Assembly: GCA_965204095.1 (NCBI GenBank)
Contig: OZ241991.1
Span: 1,922,001 to 1,986,000 of the forward strand
Reading direction: 5' to 3'
Source: JAPPLB01 sp965204095
GTDB taxonomy: Bacteria; Acidobacteriota; Terriglobia; Bryobacterales; UBA6623
Length of the DNA stretch: 64,000 nt
In this document: positions 17,883 through 27,318 of the stretch, piece by piece
Numbering within the stretch: the stretch's first letter is position 1
How the letters are laid out: every line of letters starts with the position of its first letter
Translations under genes and position numbers: made by a program
The notes under the pieces: generated by a model
What the model saw: only the letters and a program-made list of their open reading frames with translations
Databases searched by the model: none
Told to the model about the DNA's origin: nothing

Positions 17883-20141
17883 TTACGAGAAAAACACGGA
17901 CGAAGCCACGTCCAATACCGCCGCGTTTGATGGATCGCGGTTGCGAGCGGAGTCAAGGTAGGCGCGGAAGGCGCCGGCGACGAGCAGCCGGGCGTCCGGT
18001 CCGTAGCCGCGAAGCTCCGAATCAATCCAGCGATTCAGTTCTTCTCTGTCACATTCCCCTTCAGACAGTTTCTGCGCTCGGAATTCCAGTTGGGGAATGA
18101 ATGTTGCTCCGAAGTGTCGCTTGCTGTCGAGCGGCACCAGATCTGAAATGTGGTAGCTGTAGTCAGGCATTTCGATGTCGATGATCTCCAGCATCACCTT
18201 CATGAAGGTGTCTGAAAACTGCTGCACTTCCTTGTCCACCTGTTGCCTCTTGCCCATGAACTGTTCGTCGGAAACGTCAGCGCCGAGGGGCTCCGTACCC
18301 ATTTCGATATAGACCTTGTTCTTCGGCTCCGTGCCGGAGGGACGGATGCTCACCTTGAGGCTGCCCTCGAATTGGAAGGTGAGAAAGTTGCGAGCGCCGC
18401 GATCCGTTTCGGACTTGAAGTCCCCCCGCTTCGCCGTATCCCAATAATCGTTCACGGACTCGACCTTGAGCCCAGCCACCTGTTTCGGCGGATCTGTTCG
18501 CAGGCGTTGCTGGATCTCCTTCATGGCTGCTGTGCCGGCAGCACCTTGCATGACCGTGGAGCGGAGCATGTTACGAAAGTATCCGTAGCGCTTGTACGTG
18601 TCGATCAGGTACTCGTAAATCGTCCTCCCGGATTCCTTCAGCTCAGCCGCCATCTCAGAGAGGACGACTGCGGCGCCGGCGGCATCCTTATCGCGAATCT
18701 CGGGCGTGACCAGCAGACCGTGGCTTTCTTCGGCTGCGATGATGAAGTCCGACGGCCTTGCCTCTACGTTGCCGAAGCTCCCTTCTCTTTCGAGGTGATC
18801 AATGACATCACCCACATATTTGAAGCCAACAAGCAGGTCACCGATCACCGATGCGCCAAACGTTTTGGCGATGCGGGCCATCAACTCGGTCGTGACCTGC
18901 GTCTTCAGGACGAAGGGGCGGGAGGGCAGTTTGTTGACCCGCTGGAGGGATTCCAATCGATAACGAGTAAGAATCGCGGCAATCTCGTTGCCATTGAGAA
19001 AAACGTAGTCTCCCAGCCAGGGAACCGCACCTCCAATGCGGTCGGCATCGGGGTCGGTGGCCATGATCAGGTCAGCACTAACCTTCTTCGCCACTTCAAT
19101 CGCCGATTCCAGCGACTCAGGTACTTCCGGATTGGGTGTGCGGAACTTGACGTTAGCGAAGTCTCCACGATACTCCTTCTGCGAGTCAACCGTGAAAAAC
19201 TGTTTCCCTTCCGCGAAACCCATGGCCTTCAGGCAGGCTCCTACGGTGTTGCGTCCCGTGCCGTGCAGCGGCGTGTACACGATCTTTGCGCCGCCGGTTC
19301 CCGAACCGAGGCGCAATCCCAGGTTGAGGTCGACATAGGCCTTGCGGTCCTCAGATGTGATCGGTCGCACGAGTCCGGACCGCAGGGCGTCGTTGTAGGG
19401 CATGATATCGACCTCTTTGATGCCCTCTACGATCCTGACCATTTGCTCATCGTAGGGCGGTATCTCCTGTCCGCCGCGATCGTTGTAGAACTTACCGCCG
19501 TTGTCGTCGGGATGATTGTGGGATGCACTTACATTCAAGCCGCCATGGGCGTTGAAACGGCGAATCAGGAAAGACAACTCCGGTGTAGAGATGTAGCCGT
19601 TCTCTTCGTCCGGCAGAAGGTAGACTTCGACTCCACCAGCGCAGTACACCGCTGTCGAGAGGTGGGCGAAATCTTTCGAAGAAAGGCCCTTCAGCGGATT
19701 GCACTCACCGGAGGGATACACTTGCCGGAGATCGGCATATCGACGAACGTCATAGGCGACGACGACCTTGAGAGCAGCGCCTGTCCCAAATCGCTCGCGG
19801 AGATAAACCAAATGGCCCTGGACCGAAGTAGCAATCGTGAAGGGGTTGATACGATTGGGTCCGATTCCGACCGGACCGCGGCGGCCGCCTGTGCCGAACG
19901 GCATGACCCGATAGAAACTGTCGAGCAGGAGGTCGAACTTGCCGGCTTTGACGATCCATGCAAGCAGCGGTTCGTAATCGGCGCGCCCTGTCGGAACCAG
20001 GCCCTCGAACTTGTCGCGTCCCAGCCAATCCGCCAGGTTCGCTAAAGCGGTTGCCCGGGTTTCCTCGCTAACGTTGAGTGAGGCGAAGCCGTCGCGGGCA
20101 CGATCCAATACTTCTTGTCGATTCAATCGGATGTCCTTCAA
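17883..20141 (-). CDS. Phosphoglucomutase/phosphomannomutase, long form
   Basis: Alpha-D-phosphohexomutase interconverting hexose 1- and 6-phosphates. The four family regions are visible: catalytic loop NVSASHNHPDDNGG with the phospho-Ser at ~207, metal-binding DPDADRIGG (~365), sugar-binding AEESHGL (~480) and phosphate-binding IRPSGTEPKNK (~600). At 752 aa it is well above the usual 450-580. The extra length is an N-terminal ~70 residues and a C-terminal ~130 residues after the phosphate site. The catalytic loop carries an extra His (SHNHP) compared with the common SHNP. It follows the VWFA gene by 60 bases on the same strand. Confidence 0.9.
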   Translation of the reverse strand: MKDIRLNRQEVLDRARDGFASLNVSEETRATALANLADWLGRDKFEGLVPTGRADYEPLLAWIVKAGKFDLLLDSFYRVMPFGTGGRRGPVGIGPNRINPFTIATSVQGHLVYLRERFGTGAALKVVVAYDVRRYADLRQVYPSGECNPLKGLSSKDFAHLSTAVYCAGGVEVYLLPDEENGYISTPELSFLIRRFNAHGGLNVSASHNHPDDNGGKFYNDRGGQEIPPYDEQMVRIVEGIKEVDIMPYNDALRSGLVRPITSEDRKAYVDLNLGLRLGSGTGGAKIVYTPLHGTGRNTVGACLKAMGFAEGKQFFTVDSQKEYRGDFANVKFRTPNPEVPESLESAIEVAKKVSADLIMATDPDADRIGGAVPWLGDYVFLNGNEIAAILTRYRLESLQRVNKLPSRPFVLKTQVTTELMARIAKTFGASVIGDLLVGFKYVGDVIDHLEREGSFGNVEARPSDFIIAAEESHGLLVTPEIRDKDAAGAAVVLSEMAAELKESGRTIYEYLIDTYKRYGYFRNMLRSTVMQGAAGTAAMKEIQQRLRTDPPKQVAGLKVESVNDYWDTAKRGDFKSETDRGARNFLTFQFEGSLKVSIRPSGTEPKNKVYIEMGTEPLGADVSDEQFMGKRQQVDKEVQQFSDTFMKVMLEIIDIEMPDYSYHISDLVPLDSKRHFGATFIPQLEFRAQKLSEGECDREELNRWIDSELRGYGPDARLLVAGAFRAYLDSARNRDPSNAAVLDVASSVFFS

Positions 20142-20201
20142 AAAATGGTCGATGGAGAAGAGCCGCCGCGCATTGCGGGACCCGCTTCGGGAAGCCCGAT
20201 C

Positions 20202-21374
20202 TTATCGCCCCGCGATCGGTTCGACCGGCTCGCCGCTGGGAACCGGCGCGGGGCCTTGCCAGTACCCTGGGCGGGCACGCACCTTGGCCCTGTCGTAGAA
20301 TACTTCCACATCGATACGGTGGAAGATGCCGCTCTCGTTGAGATTGTTCGGCCGGTAGCTCAGAAGATACTGGCTGCGCAGATCTTCGCCGATGCCCATG
20401 ATCGCTTTTTGAATGCCGTCCTCTGTCATCGGGGAATAGACTCTGCCGCCTGTTCCCACAGCGAGAAGCTCGAGGGGATTGTTGAAGAGCAGGTTCTTCA
20501 CGCCGCGAACGAGATCAATCACGATGGGAATCACGTTAGGCGTTGCTCGAACCCGATGCTGCATCTGCGTCGTTGGCGTTTCGGCTGCTCCGGGAATGGA
20601 TGCCCTGGCCTGCACACCCGGCGGGATGGAGGGAGGAATCGGCTTGTCGTCGCGCTTGAACCATCCTTTGATCGTCGAGAGCCTAACCGGGTAGATCATG
20701 ATGTCTTGGATCTGCGCCGTGCGCATGGTCTCACCTAAGCCCACTTCGCTGGCAGTTTCCTGCGACTCCGAGATGACCACAATCACCTTGCGATGCGTAC
20801 TCGGCCGTTTCACAAGCATTCGGATACCTTCATATACGGCATCGCTTAGCCGAACGGCGTCGCTGCCCAACGTGATGTCTTTGAGGGCTTTTTCAATCTT
20901 CTTCTCGTCGTTGGTGAAGTCCTGCATCAGGCGGACTCGCTGATCGAAAGCGATCAAGGCTGCTTGTCCGAACTCGCCCAATACCATGTCGGTGAAGAGG
21001 ATGGCTGTCTTGGTGACCTCGGGCAGGATACCTTCGACCCGATCGCTCGATTGGACACAGATCACCATTGAGATCGGCAGGAACGCAACCTCGAAGCTGT
21101 CGATCACTTGGGGTTTTCGGTTGTCGTAGATCCGGAAATCGAACGCCTCCAAACCGTTGACATAGATGCCCTTGCGATCGGTGACCGTGACCGGCACCGT
21201 GACGACATTGACTTCTGAACCAAAAACCAGGTCGTCTCCTAGAGAAAGTACCGCGTCGTTTTCGACCTGCTGAGCATCGAGGGGCAACGTGCCGAAGGCG
21301 ACGATGAGCGTCGCCATGAGGGCTGCACGCACAGTCACATTGGTGGGGCGACGGGAACGAGCGTGGGGTTTCAT
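20202..21374 (-). CDS. Exported VWFA-related protein of the acidobacterial type
   Basis: A 390-aa protein with an N-terminal signal-like segment (VRAALMATLIVAFGTLPLDAQ) and a von Willebrand A-like domain. It begins with the beta-rich stretch VVTVPVTVTDRKGIYVNGLEAFDFRIYDN that typifies the VWFA-related family amplified in Acidobacteria. The MIDAS motif is degenerate: the usual DxSxS is VQSSDR. Function is unknown; such proteins are thought to mediate surface adhesion or protein-protein contact. It sits between moaC and pgm, all on the reverse strand, with 30- and 60-base gaps. Confidence 0.8.
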   Translation of the reverse strand: MKPHARSRRPTNVTVRAALMATLIVAFGTLPLDAQQVENDAVLSLGDDLVFGSEVNVVTVPVTVTDRKGIYVNGLEAFDFRIYDNRKPQVIDSFEVAFLPISMVICVQSSDRVEGILPEVTKTAILFTDMVLGEFGQAALIAFDQRVRLMQDFTNDEKKIEKALKDITLGSDAVRLSDAVYEGIRMLVKRPSTHRKVIVVISESQETASEVGLGETMRTAQIQDIMIYPVRLSTIKGWFKRDDKPIPPSIPPGVQARASIPGAAETPTTQMQHRVRATPNVIPIVIDLVRGVKNLLFNNPLELLAVGTGGRVYSPMTEDGIQKAIMGIGEDLRSQYLLSYRPNNLNESGIFHRIDVEVFYDRAKVRARPGYWQGPAPVPSGEPVEPIAGR

Positions 21375-21404
21375 GACAATCGTCTTGTCGGCATCCCTTG
21401 TTCG

Positions 21405-21908
21405 CTATACGTTTCGCTCGACAAGCCGGTTTCGGCTCAAGCCGTCCTCTCGCTGATAGAGGCCGCTCTTGCCCCCTTCTTTCTCGAGGAGATAGATGTC
21501 GCCGATTTCGATCGATTTGTCGAGAGCTTTCGTCATGTCGTAGACGGTGAGCGCGGCGATCGAGACGGCAGTGAGAGCTTCCATTTCGACTCCGGTCGGC
21601 GCTGTTGTCGTCACGCTGGATTCGATCTCGGCGCCTCCGGGAACGAGTCGGATCTCAATGTCGGCGTGAGTGATCGGCAGAGGATGACAGAGGGGAATCA
21701 GATCGCTGGTGCGCTTCGCTGCGTTGATCCCGGCGATGCGCGCGACCTCCAACGGATCGCCCTTGGGATTGTCCGGGAGTTGCCGAGTCACGGCGGCAGG
21801 CATTTTCACGAAGGCGTGGGCGCGAGCGGTCCGGCGAGTGGACGTCTTGTCGCTGACATCCACCATGCGCGCCGCGCCGCGCTCGTCGTAGTGAGAGAGT
21901 TTGCTCAC
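21405..21908 (-). CDS. moaC: Cyclic pyranopterin monophosphate synthase
   Basis: Second enzyme of molybdenum cofactor synthesis (167 aa). Conserved segments: MVDVSDK near the start, AGINAAKRTSDLIPLCHPLPI, GVEMEALTAVSIAALTVYDM and the active-site region KALDKSIEIGDIYLLEKEGGKSG. I prefer the GTG at 21908, which overlaps the moeA stop as GTGA and starts just before the conserved LSHYDERGAARMVDVSDK. An ATG at 21929 would overlap moeA by 25 bases. Confidence 0.93.
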   Translation of the reverse strand: MSKLSHYDERGAARMVDVSDKTSTRRTARAHAFVKMPAAVTRQLPDNPKGDPLEVARIAGINAAKRTSDLIPLCHPLPITHADIEIRLVPGGAEIESSVTTTAPTGVEMEALTAVSIAALTVYDMTKALDKSIEIGDIYLLEKEGGKSGLYQREDGLSRNRLVERNV

Positions 21909-23113
21909 CTGGGCAGGATCGAGATCCACTCCCCGGCTTTCCAGAAATCACGGTCCGGCGTGGCCACCAGGAAGCAGTCCGCACGGGCCAAGGCGACCAA
22001 ATCGCCCGACCCCTGCCATTGTACCGGATCGACCCTTACGTCACCGTAATCGCCGCTCAGAACGGCCGGCAGGAAGCGAGTCAAGACGGGTTTGTGCTTG
22101 AAATCGTCGAACAACCGGGCACTCGTGAACTTCAGCCGGGAATCCTTGCGGCCCGCGAGCAAATCGATCGCCAGACGCGCAAACAGCTCGAAGGTTACCA
22201 TCGTCGAAATCGGATTCCCCGGCAGACCGAAAACGGGCTTGCCGCCGACTTTCGCAAACACAAGCGGCTTGCCGGGCTGAATGGCAACGCTGGTGATGTG
22301 GAACTCCGCTCCCAGATCACGCAGCGCGCTCTCGACGAAGTCATACTTGCCGACCGATACCCCGCCGGAGAGAAGCAGGAGGTCGGATCGTAGGCCATCC
22401 TCGATCAAGTTCCGTGTGCGATCGTGAACGTCGGGCGCAATGGGTAGGATTCGGGGCTCGCCCCCCGCCCGCAGCACCTGCGCCGCAAGCGAATAGGCGT
22501 TCGAGTTGCGGATCTGATAGGGTTCCGGCGTCGCCTCGATGGGGAGAACTTCATCGCCGGTGGAAAGAATGGCGACTTCGGGACGGCGATGGACTGTCAC
22601 TCGATCACAGCCGACCGAGCCTAGTAATGCAATCTCCGGATACCCCAAGAGCGTACCCCCCTCCAGCACGACAGCGCCTTCACGGCTTTCGCTGCCCTGA
22701 AAGATAAGATTTTTGCCCCCGGGCACCCCGCGGTCCAACCTGACTTGCCGGCCGTCGCGCTGCGAGTACTCCTGCATGACCACGGCATCCGCTCCTTCCG
22801 GCCCCGGGGCGCCAGTCATGATCTGCACCGTCTGGCCGCGCTCGATGCGGAATTGTGATGCCTCGCCCGCTCGGGTCTCTCCGATGACTTCCAACACCAC
22901 CGGCGGATCGACGACATCGGAGGCGATCACGGCGTAACCGTCTCTGGTCGAGCGATTGAACGGCGGATAGTCTCGATCGGCGACCGTGTCGTTGGCGAGT
23001 ACGCGTCCCAGCGCCTGATCAAGCGTTGTAGTTTCGGCCGGCGGGAGAGCCGGCCCTTCCTCCATGCGCGCGGTGATCAAGGCTCGGGCTTCGTTAAAAG
23101 GAAGGAGAGGCAT
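21905..23113 (-). CDS. moeA: Molybdopterin molybdenumtransferase
   Basis: Inserts molybdenum into molybdopterin-AMP (402 aa, usual length). Visible motifs: N-terminal PFNEARALI; domain III signature PFNRSTRDGYAV; the MPT-binding LLSGGVSVGKYDFV; and FGLPGNPISTMVTFELF near residue 300. Translationally coupled to moaC downstream. Confidence 0.95.
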   Translation of the reverse strand: MPLLPFNEARALITARMEEGPALPPAETTTLDQALGRVLANDTVADRDYPPFNRSTRDGYAVIASDVVDPPVVLEVIGETRAGEASQFRIERGQTVQIMTGAPGPEGADAVVMQEYSQRDGRQVRLDRGVPGGKNLIFQGSESREGAVVLEGGTLLGYPEIALLGSVGCDRVTVHRRPEVAILSTGDEVLPIEATPEPYQIRNSNAYSLAAQVLRAGGEPRILPIAPDVHDRTRNLIEDGLRSDLLLLSGGVSVGKYDFVESALRDLGAEFHITSVAIQPGKPLVFAKVGGKPVFGLPGNPISTMVTFELFARLAIDLLAGRKDSRLKFTSARLFDDFKHKPVLTRFLPAVLSGDYGDVRVDPVQWQGSGDLVALARADCFLVATPDRDFWKAGEWISILPR

Positions 23114-23170
23114 GCCCTCTATTATCGTGACAATGCGTCATTACCGTGTTGAAGGGCATGCCGGGAGTTC

Positions 23171-23322
23171 ATGGAAACGATGCCAGGCGTTACAACCCTG
23201 GAAGAGTGGGGGAAGTTGGTGACGAAGATGCGCCGGCTTCGCAGGCCAGGCGGCCCTCCCGACTCGATCCAAAGCGTTTTCGGGATCAGACTTGACAGCG
23301 TTGACCGCCGCTGGGCCGTGCT

Positions 23323-23329
<7 letters not shown>
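23171..23329 (+). CDS. Possible small ORF (52 aa), uncertain
   Basis: An open frame ATG-TGA in the 209-base space between purA and moeA, starting METMPGVTTLEEWGKL and ending DRRWAVLY. GGGAG lies upstream but only three bases from the ATG. It overlaps the 3' end of the convergent purA gene by 7 bases. Composition is protein-like, but the same DNA must also hold the moeA promoter on the other strand, and I recognise no family. Confidence 0.25.
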
Positions 23330-24645
<1,316 letters not shown>

Positions 24646-24755
24646 GGTTGTATTCTGAAGTCCCCGAAGGCGCCGAGGAAAGGTTAGCGATCCGGCTCAG
24701 CGGAATAGCGAGAAAAATCTGCTTCCGCTGGGGGAGAAGAACCGATGCAAATCCA

Positions 24756-24785
24756 ATTCTAGCCGTTCATCCCGTAAGGTGTAAA
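24756..24785 (-). promoter_or_regulatory. Sigma-70-type promoter for purA
   Basis: Reading the reverse strand, TTTACA (plus 24780-24785) and TAGAAT (plus 24756-24761) are 18 bases apart. It predicts a leader of about 100 bases before purA. Confidence 0.55.
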
Positions 24786-24789
24786 ATCC

Positions 24790-25006
24790 CCTGTCACGCA
24801 GTGCCCCGGAATGTCCCGCGCACGAGTAGATCGGTAGGTGTTCGATACCGATCAGAGCTCGAGGCTACATGGTGCAAGAATCTCCACCGGATGCGAAACC
24901 GTCGGGAGTGATCTCTCTTGGTCTGCTTCCGGACACTGCCGGCGGTACAATAACCCCGGCCGGAAGAGATGACAATATCTCCGGAAGTGTCCAGTAGGAA
25001 CACTCG
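24790..25006. other. Intergenic spacer upstream of the second S15 hydrolase, with an 8-bp stem
   Basis: No gene seen. A perfect inverted repeat GATCGGTA (24829-24836) / TACCGATC (24846-24853) with a 9-base loop could be an operator or RNA hairpin. A TACAAT box at 24946-24951 may be a -10 for the downstream gene, but no good -35 is evident. Confidence 0.35.
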
Positions 25007-26713
25007 GTGAACTCTCTTCAAACCGCGGCAGCCGTGACCGCACTCTCTCTCGCCATCCATTGCGTTCCCGTCGACCGTCCTGCACCCGAAGAACTGATGG
25101 TGGCCATGCGGGACGGGGTAAAGCTGCGCACGAGCATCCGCCGGCCGGGGTTCGGCCGATACCCTGTCGTGCTCATCCGCGGCTACGACACCGACTTCTG
25201 GGGCGGCGTCTCCAGCCGCTTCCTCGATGCAGATTACGTCTTCGTCGGTCAAGCGACCCGTGGACACCTCGGCTCGGAAGGTTCCCAGGGCATGGACAAC
25301 CGTTTCTTCGACGACGCGCGGGACGGCTACGACTGCATCGACTGGATCAGCCGGCAACCTTGGTGCAACGGCAAGGTCGCCATGTACGGCAGTTCCTACT
25401 ATGGCGCGACCCAGTGGCTCACCGCACCCGAGGGGCATCCCAATCTGAAGGCAATTGTTCCTCAGAACATCAATCCCGATCCCTGGCAACGCATGTATCG
25501 CGACCACGGCGCCATCCAGTTAGCTCACACCGCCCGCCGCATTTATGACTATTCTGCGCAAGCCAGGCAACAGGTTGAGGAATTCGGATGGTGGAATTGG
25601 TATCGTCACTTGCCACTCATCACGCTCGACACCGTTGCGGGTACGCGCCCTAACAAGCTCTACACCGACTATGTCTCCCACTCGACGTATGACGGCTTTT
25701 GGAAGGCCATCGGTACCCGCCACAAGCTCGACAGGATCCGCATCCCCGTGTATCTGATGAGCGGCTGGTACGACAACTATCCCGGCGCGACGCTCGAGTA
25801 TTTCGAGAAGCTGACCAAGCTCGGCGCGTCAGACGAGATCCGGGTCGTTATCAGTCCGACGACGCACTCGCGAAACCGTGTCGTGGGCGACCGAGACTTC
25901 GGGGAAAACCCAGAAAAAGACGAGATCGGACTGGCGATTCGCTGGCTGGATCATGTCGTCAAGGGGAACGACAACGGTATCCGCGACGAACCCAAGGTCC
26001 GCCTCTTCGTCATGGGAATCAACGAGTGGCGACTCGAAAACGAATGGCCTCTCGCCCGCACCCGGTTCACGAAATACTACTTCCATGCCAACGGCGAAAA
26101 GGACGGCACGCTCGGCACCGCTCCGCCGCAAGACGATTCGCCTACGCGCTACACCTACGATCCTGACGACCCGGTCCCTACGCTCGGCGGCAACCATTCC
26201 GCGCCGGAGATACCGGGTATCATCCGGGCCGGTCCCGTCGATCAGCGCCCCAACGAGAACCGTCAGGATGTCCTGGTCTTCACGAGTGCGCCGCTGGACC
26301 GGGATTTCGAAGTCACAGGCCCGGTCGCCGTAAAGCTTCACGCCGCATCTTCCGCGCGCGACACGGACTTCATTGCACGTCTCATCGACGTCTACCCGGA
26401 CGGCCGCGCCTTCAACCTCACTGAAGGCATCCTCCGCGCCCGGTTCCGAGAGTCCATCTGGGAACCGCCAGTCCTGCTCGAGCCGGACAGACCCTTCGAG
26501 TACACGATCGATCTGCTTCCGACCGCCAATGTCTTTCGGAAGGGTCATCGCATCCGAGTGCATATCACGAGCAGCAACTTCCCCATGTGGGACCGCAATC
26601 CGAACACCGGCAACGAACAGGGAATGGACGCGGAACTCGAGATCGCCCAACAAACCATCTATCACGACATGACTCGTCCGTCGCACATCCTGTTGCCCGT
26701 GATTCCCGAATGA
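25007..26713 (+). CDS. CocE/NonD (S15-like) alpha/beta hydrolase
   Basis: Paralogue of the hydrolase at 5354-7159 (568 aa). An N-terminal hydrophobic segment (AAAVTALSLAIHC) suggests export. The nucleophile motif GSSYYG puts Ser at ~130; the probable Asp is in SGWYDN and His in PTTHSRN. The C-terminal jelly-roll domain ends PSHILLPVIPE. The GTG start is supported by AGGAAC about 7 bases upstream. It ends only 16 bases before the -35 box of the his promoter; there is no obvious terminator between them, so read-through into the his leader is possible. Substrate unknown. Confidence 0.87.
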   Translation: MNSLQTAAAVTALSLAIHCVPVDRPAPEELMVAMRDGVKLRTSIRRPGFGRYPVVLIRGYDTDFWGGVSSRFLDADYVFVGQATRGHLGSEGSQGMDNRFFDDARDGYDCIDWISRQPWCNGKVAMYGSSYYGATQWLTAPEGHPNLKAIVPQNINPDPWQRMYRDHGAIQLAHTARRIYDYSAQARQQVEEFGWWNWYRHLPLITLDTVAGTRPNKLYTDYVSHSTYDGFWKAIGTRHKLDRIRIPVYLMSGWYDNYPGATLEYFEKLTKLGASDEIRVVISPTTHSRNRVVGDRDFGENPEKDEIGLAIRWLDHVVKGNDNGIRDEPKVRLFVMGINEWRLENEWPLARTRFTKYYFHANGEKDGTLGTAPPQDDSPTRYTYDPDDPVPTLGGNHSAPEIPGIIRAGPVDQRPNENRQDVLVFTSAPLDRDFEVTGPVAVKLHAASSARDTDFIARLIDVYPDGRAFNLTEGILRARFRESIWEPPVLLEPDRPFEYTIDLLPTANVFRKGHRIRVHITSSNFPMWDRNPNTGNEQGMDAELEIAQQTIYHDMTRPSHILLPVIPE

Positions 26714-26729
26714 TTTGTCTCCGAGTCGC

Positions 26730-26757
26730 TTGACCGTTTGCCGCCTCGTCCTATACT
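26730..26757 (+). promoter_or_regulatory. Promoter of the histidine operon
   Basis: TTGACC (26730-26735) and TATACT (26752-26757) with a 16-base spacer. The predicted start of transcription is near 26764, only about four bases before the ATG of the leader peptide, so the leader mRNA would be nearly leaderless. Confidence 0.75.
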
Positions 26758-26767
26758 GAAACTTCGA

Positions 26768-26848
26768 ATGCGTTTCAAGCGGCATCACCGGCATCATCAC
26801 TACGCCCATGCAAGGCGTAGCGGCCGGCGGCTGCGCGGAAAACGTTAA
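26768..26848 (+). CDS. hisL: Histidine operon leader peptide
   Basis: A 26-codon ORF whose product has six His within residues 6-14 (RHHRHHHYAH), followed by Arg-rich residues and TAA at 26846. His makes up 23% of the peptide, far above chance, and the ORF lies between a strong promoter and a terminator directly upstream of hisI. Ribosome stalling at these codons when charged tRNA-His is scarce would let transcription continue. No Shine-Dalgarno is seen, in line with leaderless initiation. Too short for ordinary gene finding; the call rests on content and position. Confidence 0.85.
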   Translation: MRFKRHHRHHHYAHARRSGRRLRGKR

Positions 26849-26904
26849 ACGCCCAACTTTTCCGAGACCCGAAGCCCGCCGGCATCGCGCCGAGCGGGTT
26901 TTTT
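26788..26904 (+). promoter_or_regulatory. his attenuator: competing RNA structures
   Basis: Three structures can be drawn. (1) A pause/protector stem: CCGGC (26788-26792) with GCCGG (26823-26827) enclosing TACGCC (26801-26806)/GGCGTA (26814-26819). (2) An antiterminator: GCCGGCGG (26823-26830) with its exact complement CCGCCGGC (26876-26883). (3) The terminator listed next, which uses 26875-26883. A ribosome stalled on His codons 6-11 (26783-26800) covers the left arm of (1), freeing 26823-26830 for (2) and preventing (3). These pairings are read by eye. Confidence 0.75.
26873..26904 (+). terminator. his attenuator terminator
   Basis: Stem CCCGC-CGGC (26875-26883) with GCCG-A-GCGGG (26889-26898), loop ATCGC, followed by six T. 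It ends 22 bases before the hisI start codon. Confidence 0.88.
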
Positions 26905-26926
26905 GTTTATTGAAGAAAGGCGCAAC

Positions 26927-27301
26927 ATGGAAGTGAACTTTTCGAAAACGAACGGGCTGGTGCCGGCAGTGATTCAAGACGCGGCTGACAGCACGGTCCT
27001 GATGGTCGGTTTCATGAACCAGGAAGCCCTGGATCTGACGCGCGAAACCGGCCGAGTGACGTTCTACAGCCGATCGCGAGACAAGCTTTGGACGAAGGGC
27101 GAGACCTCGGGCCACTACCTGTTGGCGAAAGAAATCCTGGTCGATTGCGACGAAGATACGCTGGTCATCAAGGTCGAGGCGCTAGGTCCGGGCGTTTGCC
27201 ATAATGGCTTTAGGAGTTGCTTCTATCGCCGTTGGGAAGGCGGTGAGTGGAAGCAGGTCGACCAGCCGGCTTACGATCCCGCCTCGGTTTACAAGTCGTA
27301 G
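26927..27301 (+). CDS. hisI: Phosphoribosyl-AMP cyclohydrolase
   Basis: Third step of histidine synthesis: opens the adenine ring of PR-AMP. 124 aa, a stand-alone HisI without the HisE pyrophosphohydrolase domain. Conserved segments: VLMVGFMNQEAL, TFYSRSRDKLWTKGETSGH, the metal site LVDCDEDTL and GVCHNGFRSCFYR with its Cys residues. The ATG at 26927 follows GAAGAAAGG at good spacing; an earlier in-frame TTG at 26903 lies in the terminator T-tract. First structural gene after the attenuator. Confidence 0.96.
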   Translation: MEVNFSKTNGLVPAVIQDAADSTVLMVGFMNQEALDLTRETGRVTFYSRSRDKLWTKGETSGHYLLAKEILVDCDEDTLVIKVEALGPGVCHNGFRSCFYRRWEGGEWKQVDQPAYDPASVYKS

Positions 27302-27318
27302 TTTCTTCCGGGCATCCC

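Noticed and set aside
18243..20045. 600-aa forward open frame
   Set aside because: Antisense to pgm, whose four active-site motifs are all in the other strand.
25829..27115. 428-aa reverse open frame over the S15 gene, his leader and hisI
   Set aside because: Crosses two genes, a promoter and a terminator on the other strand; no recognisable domain.
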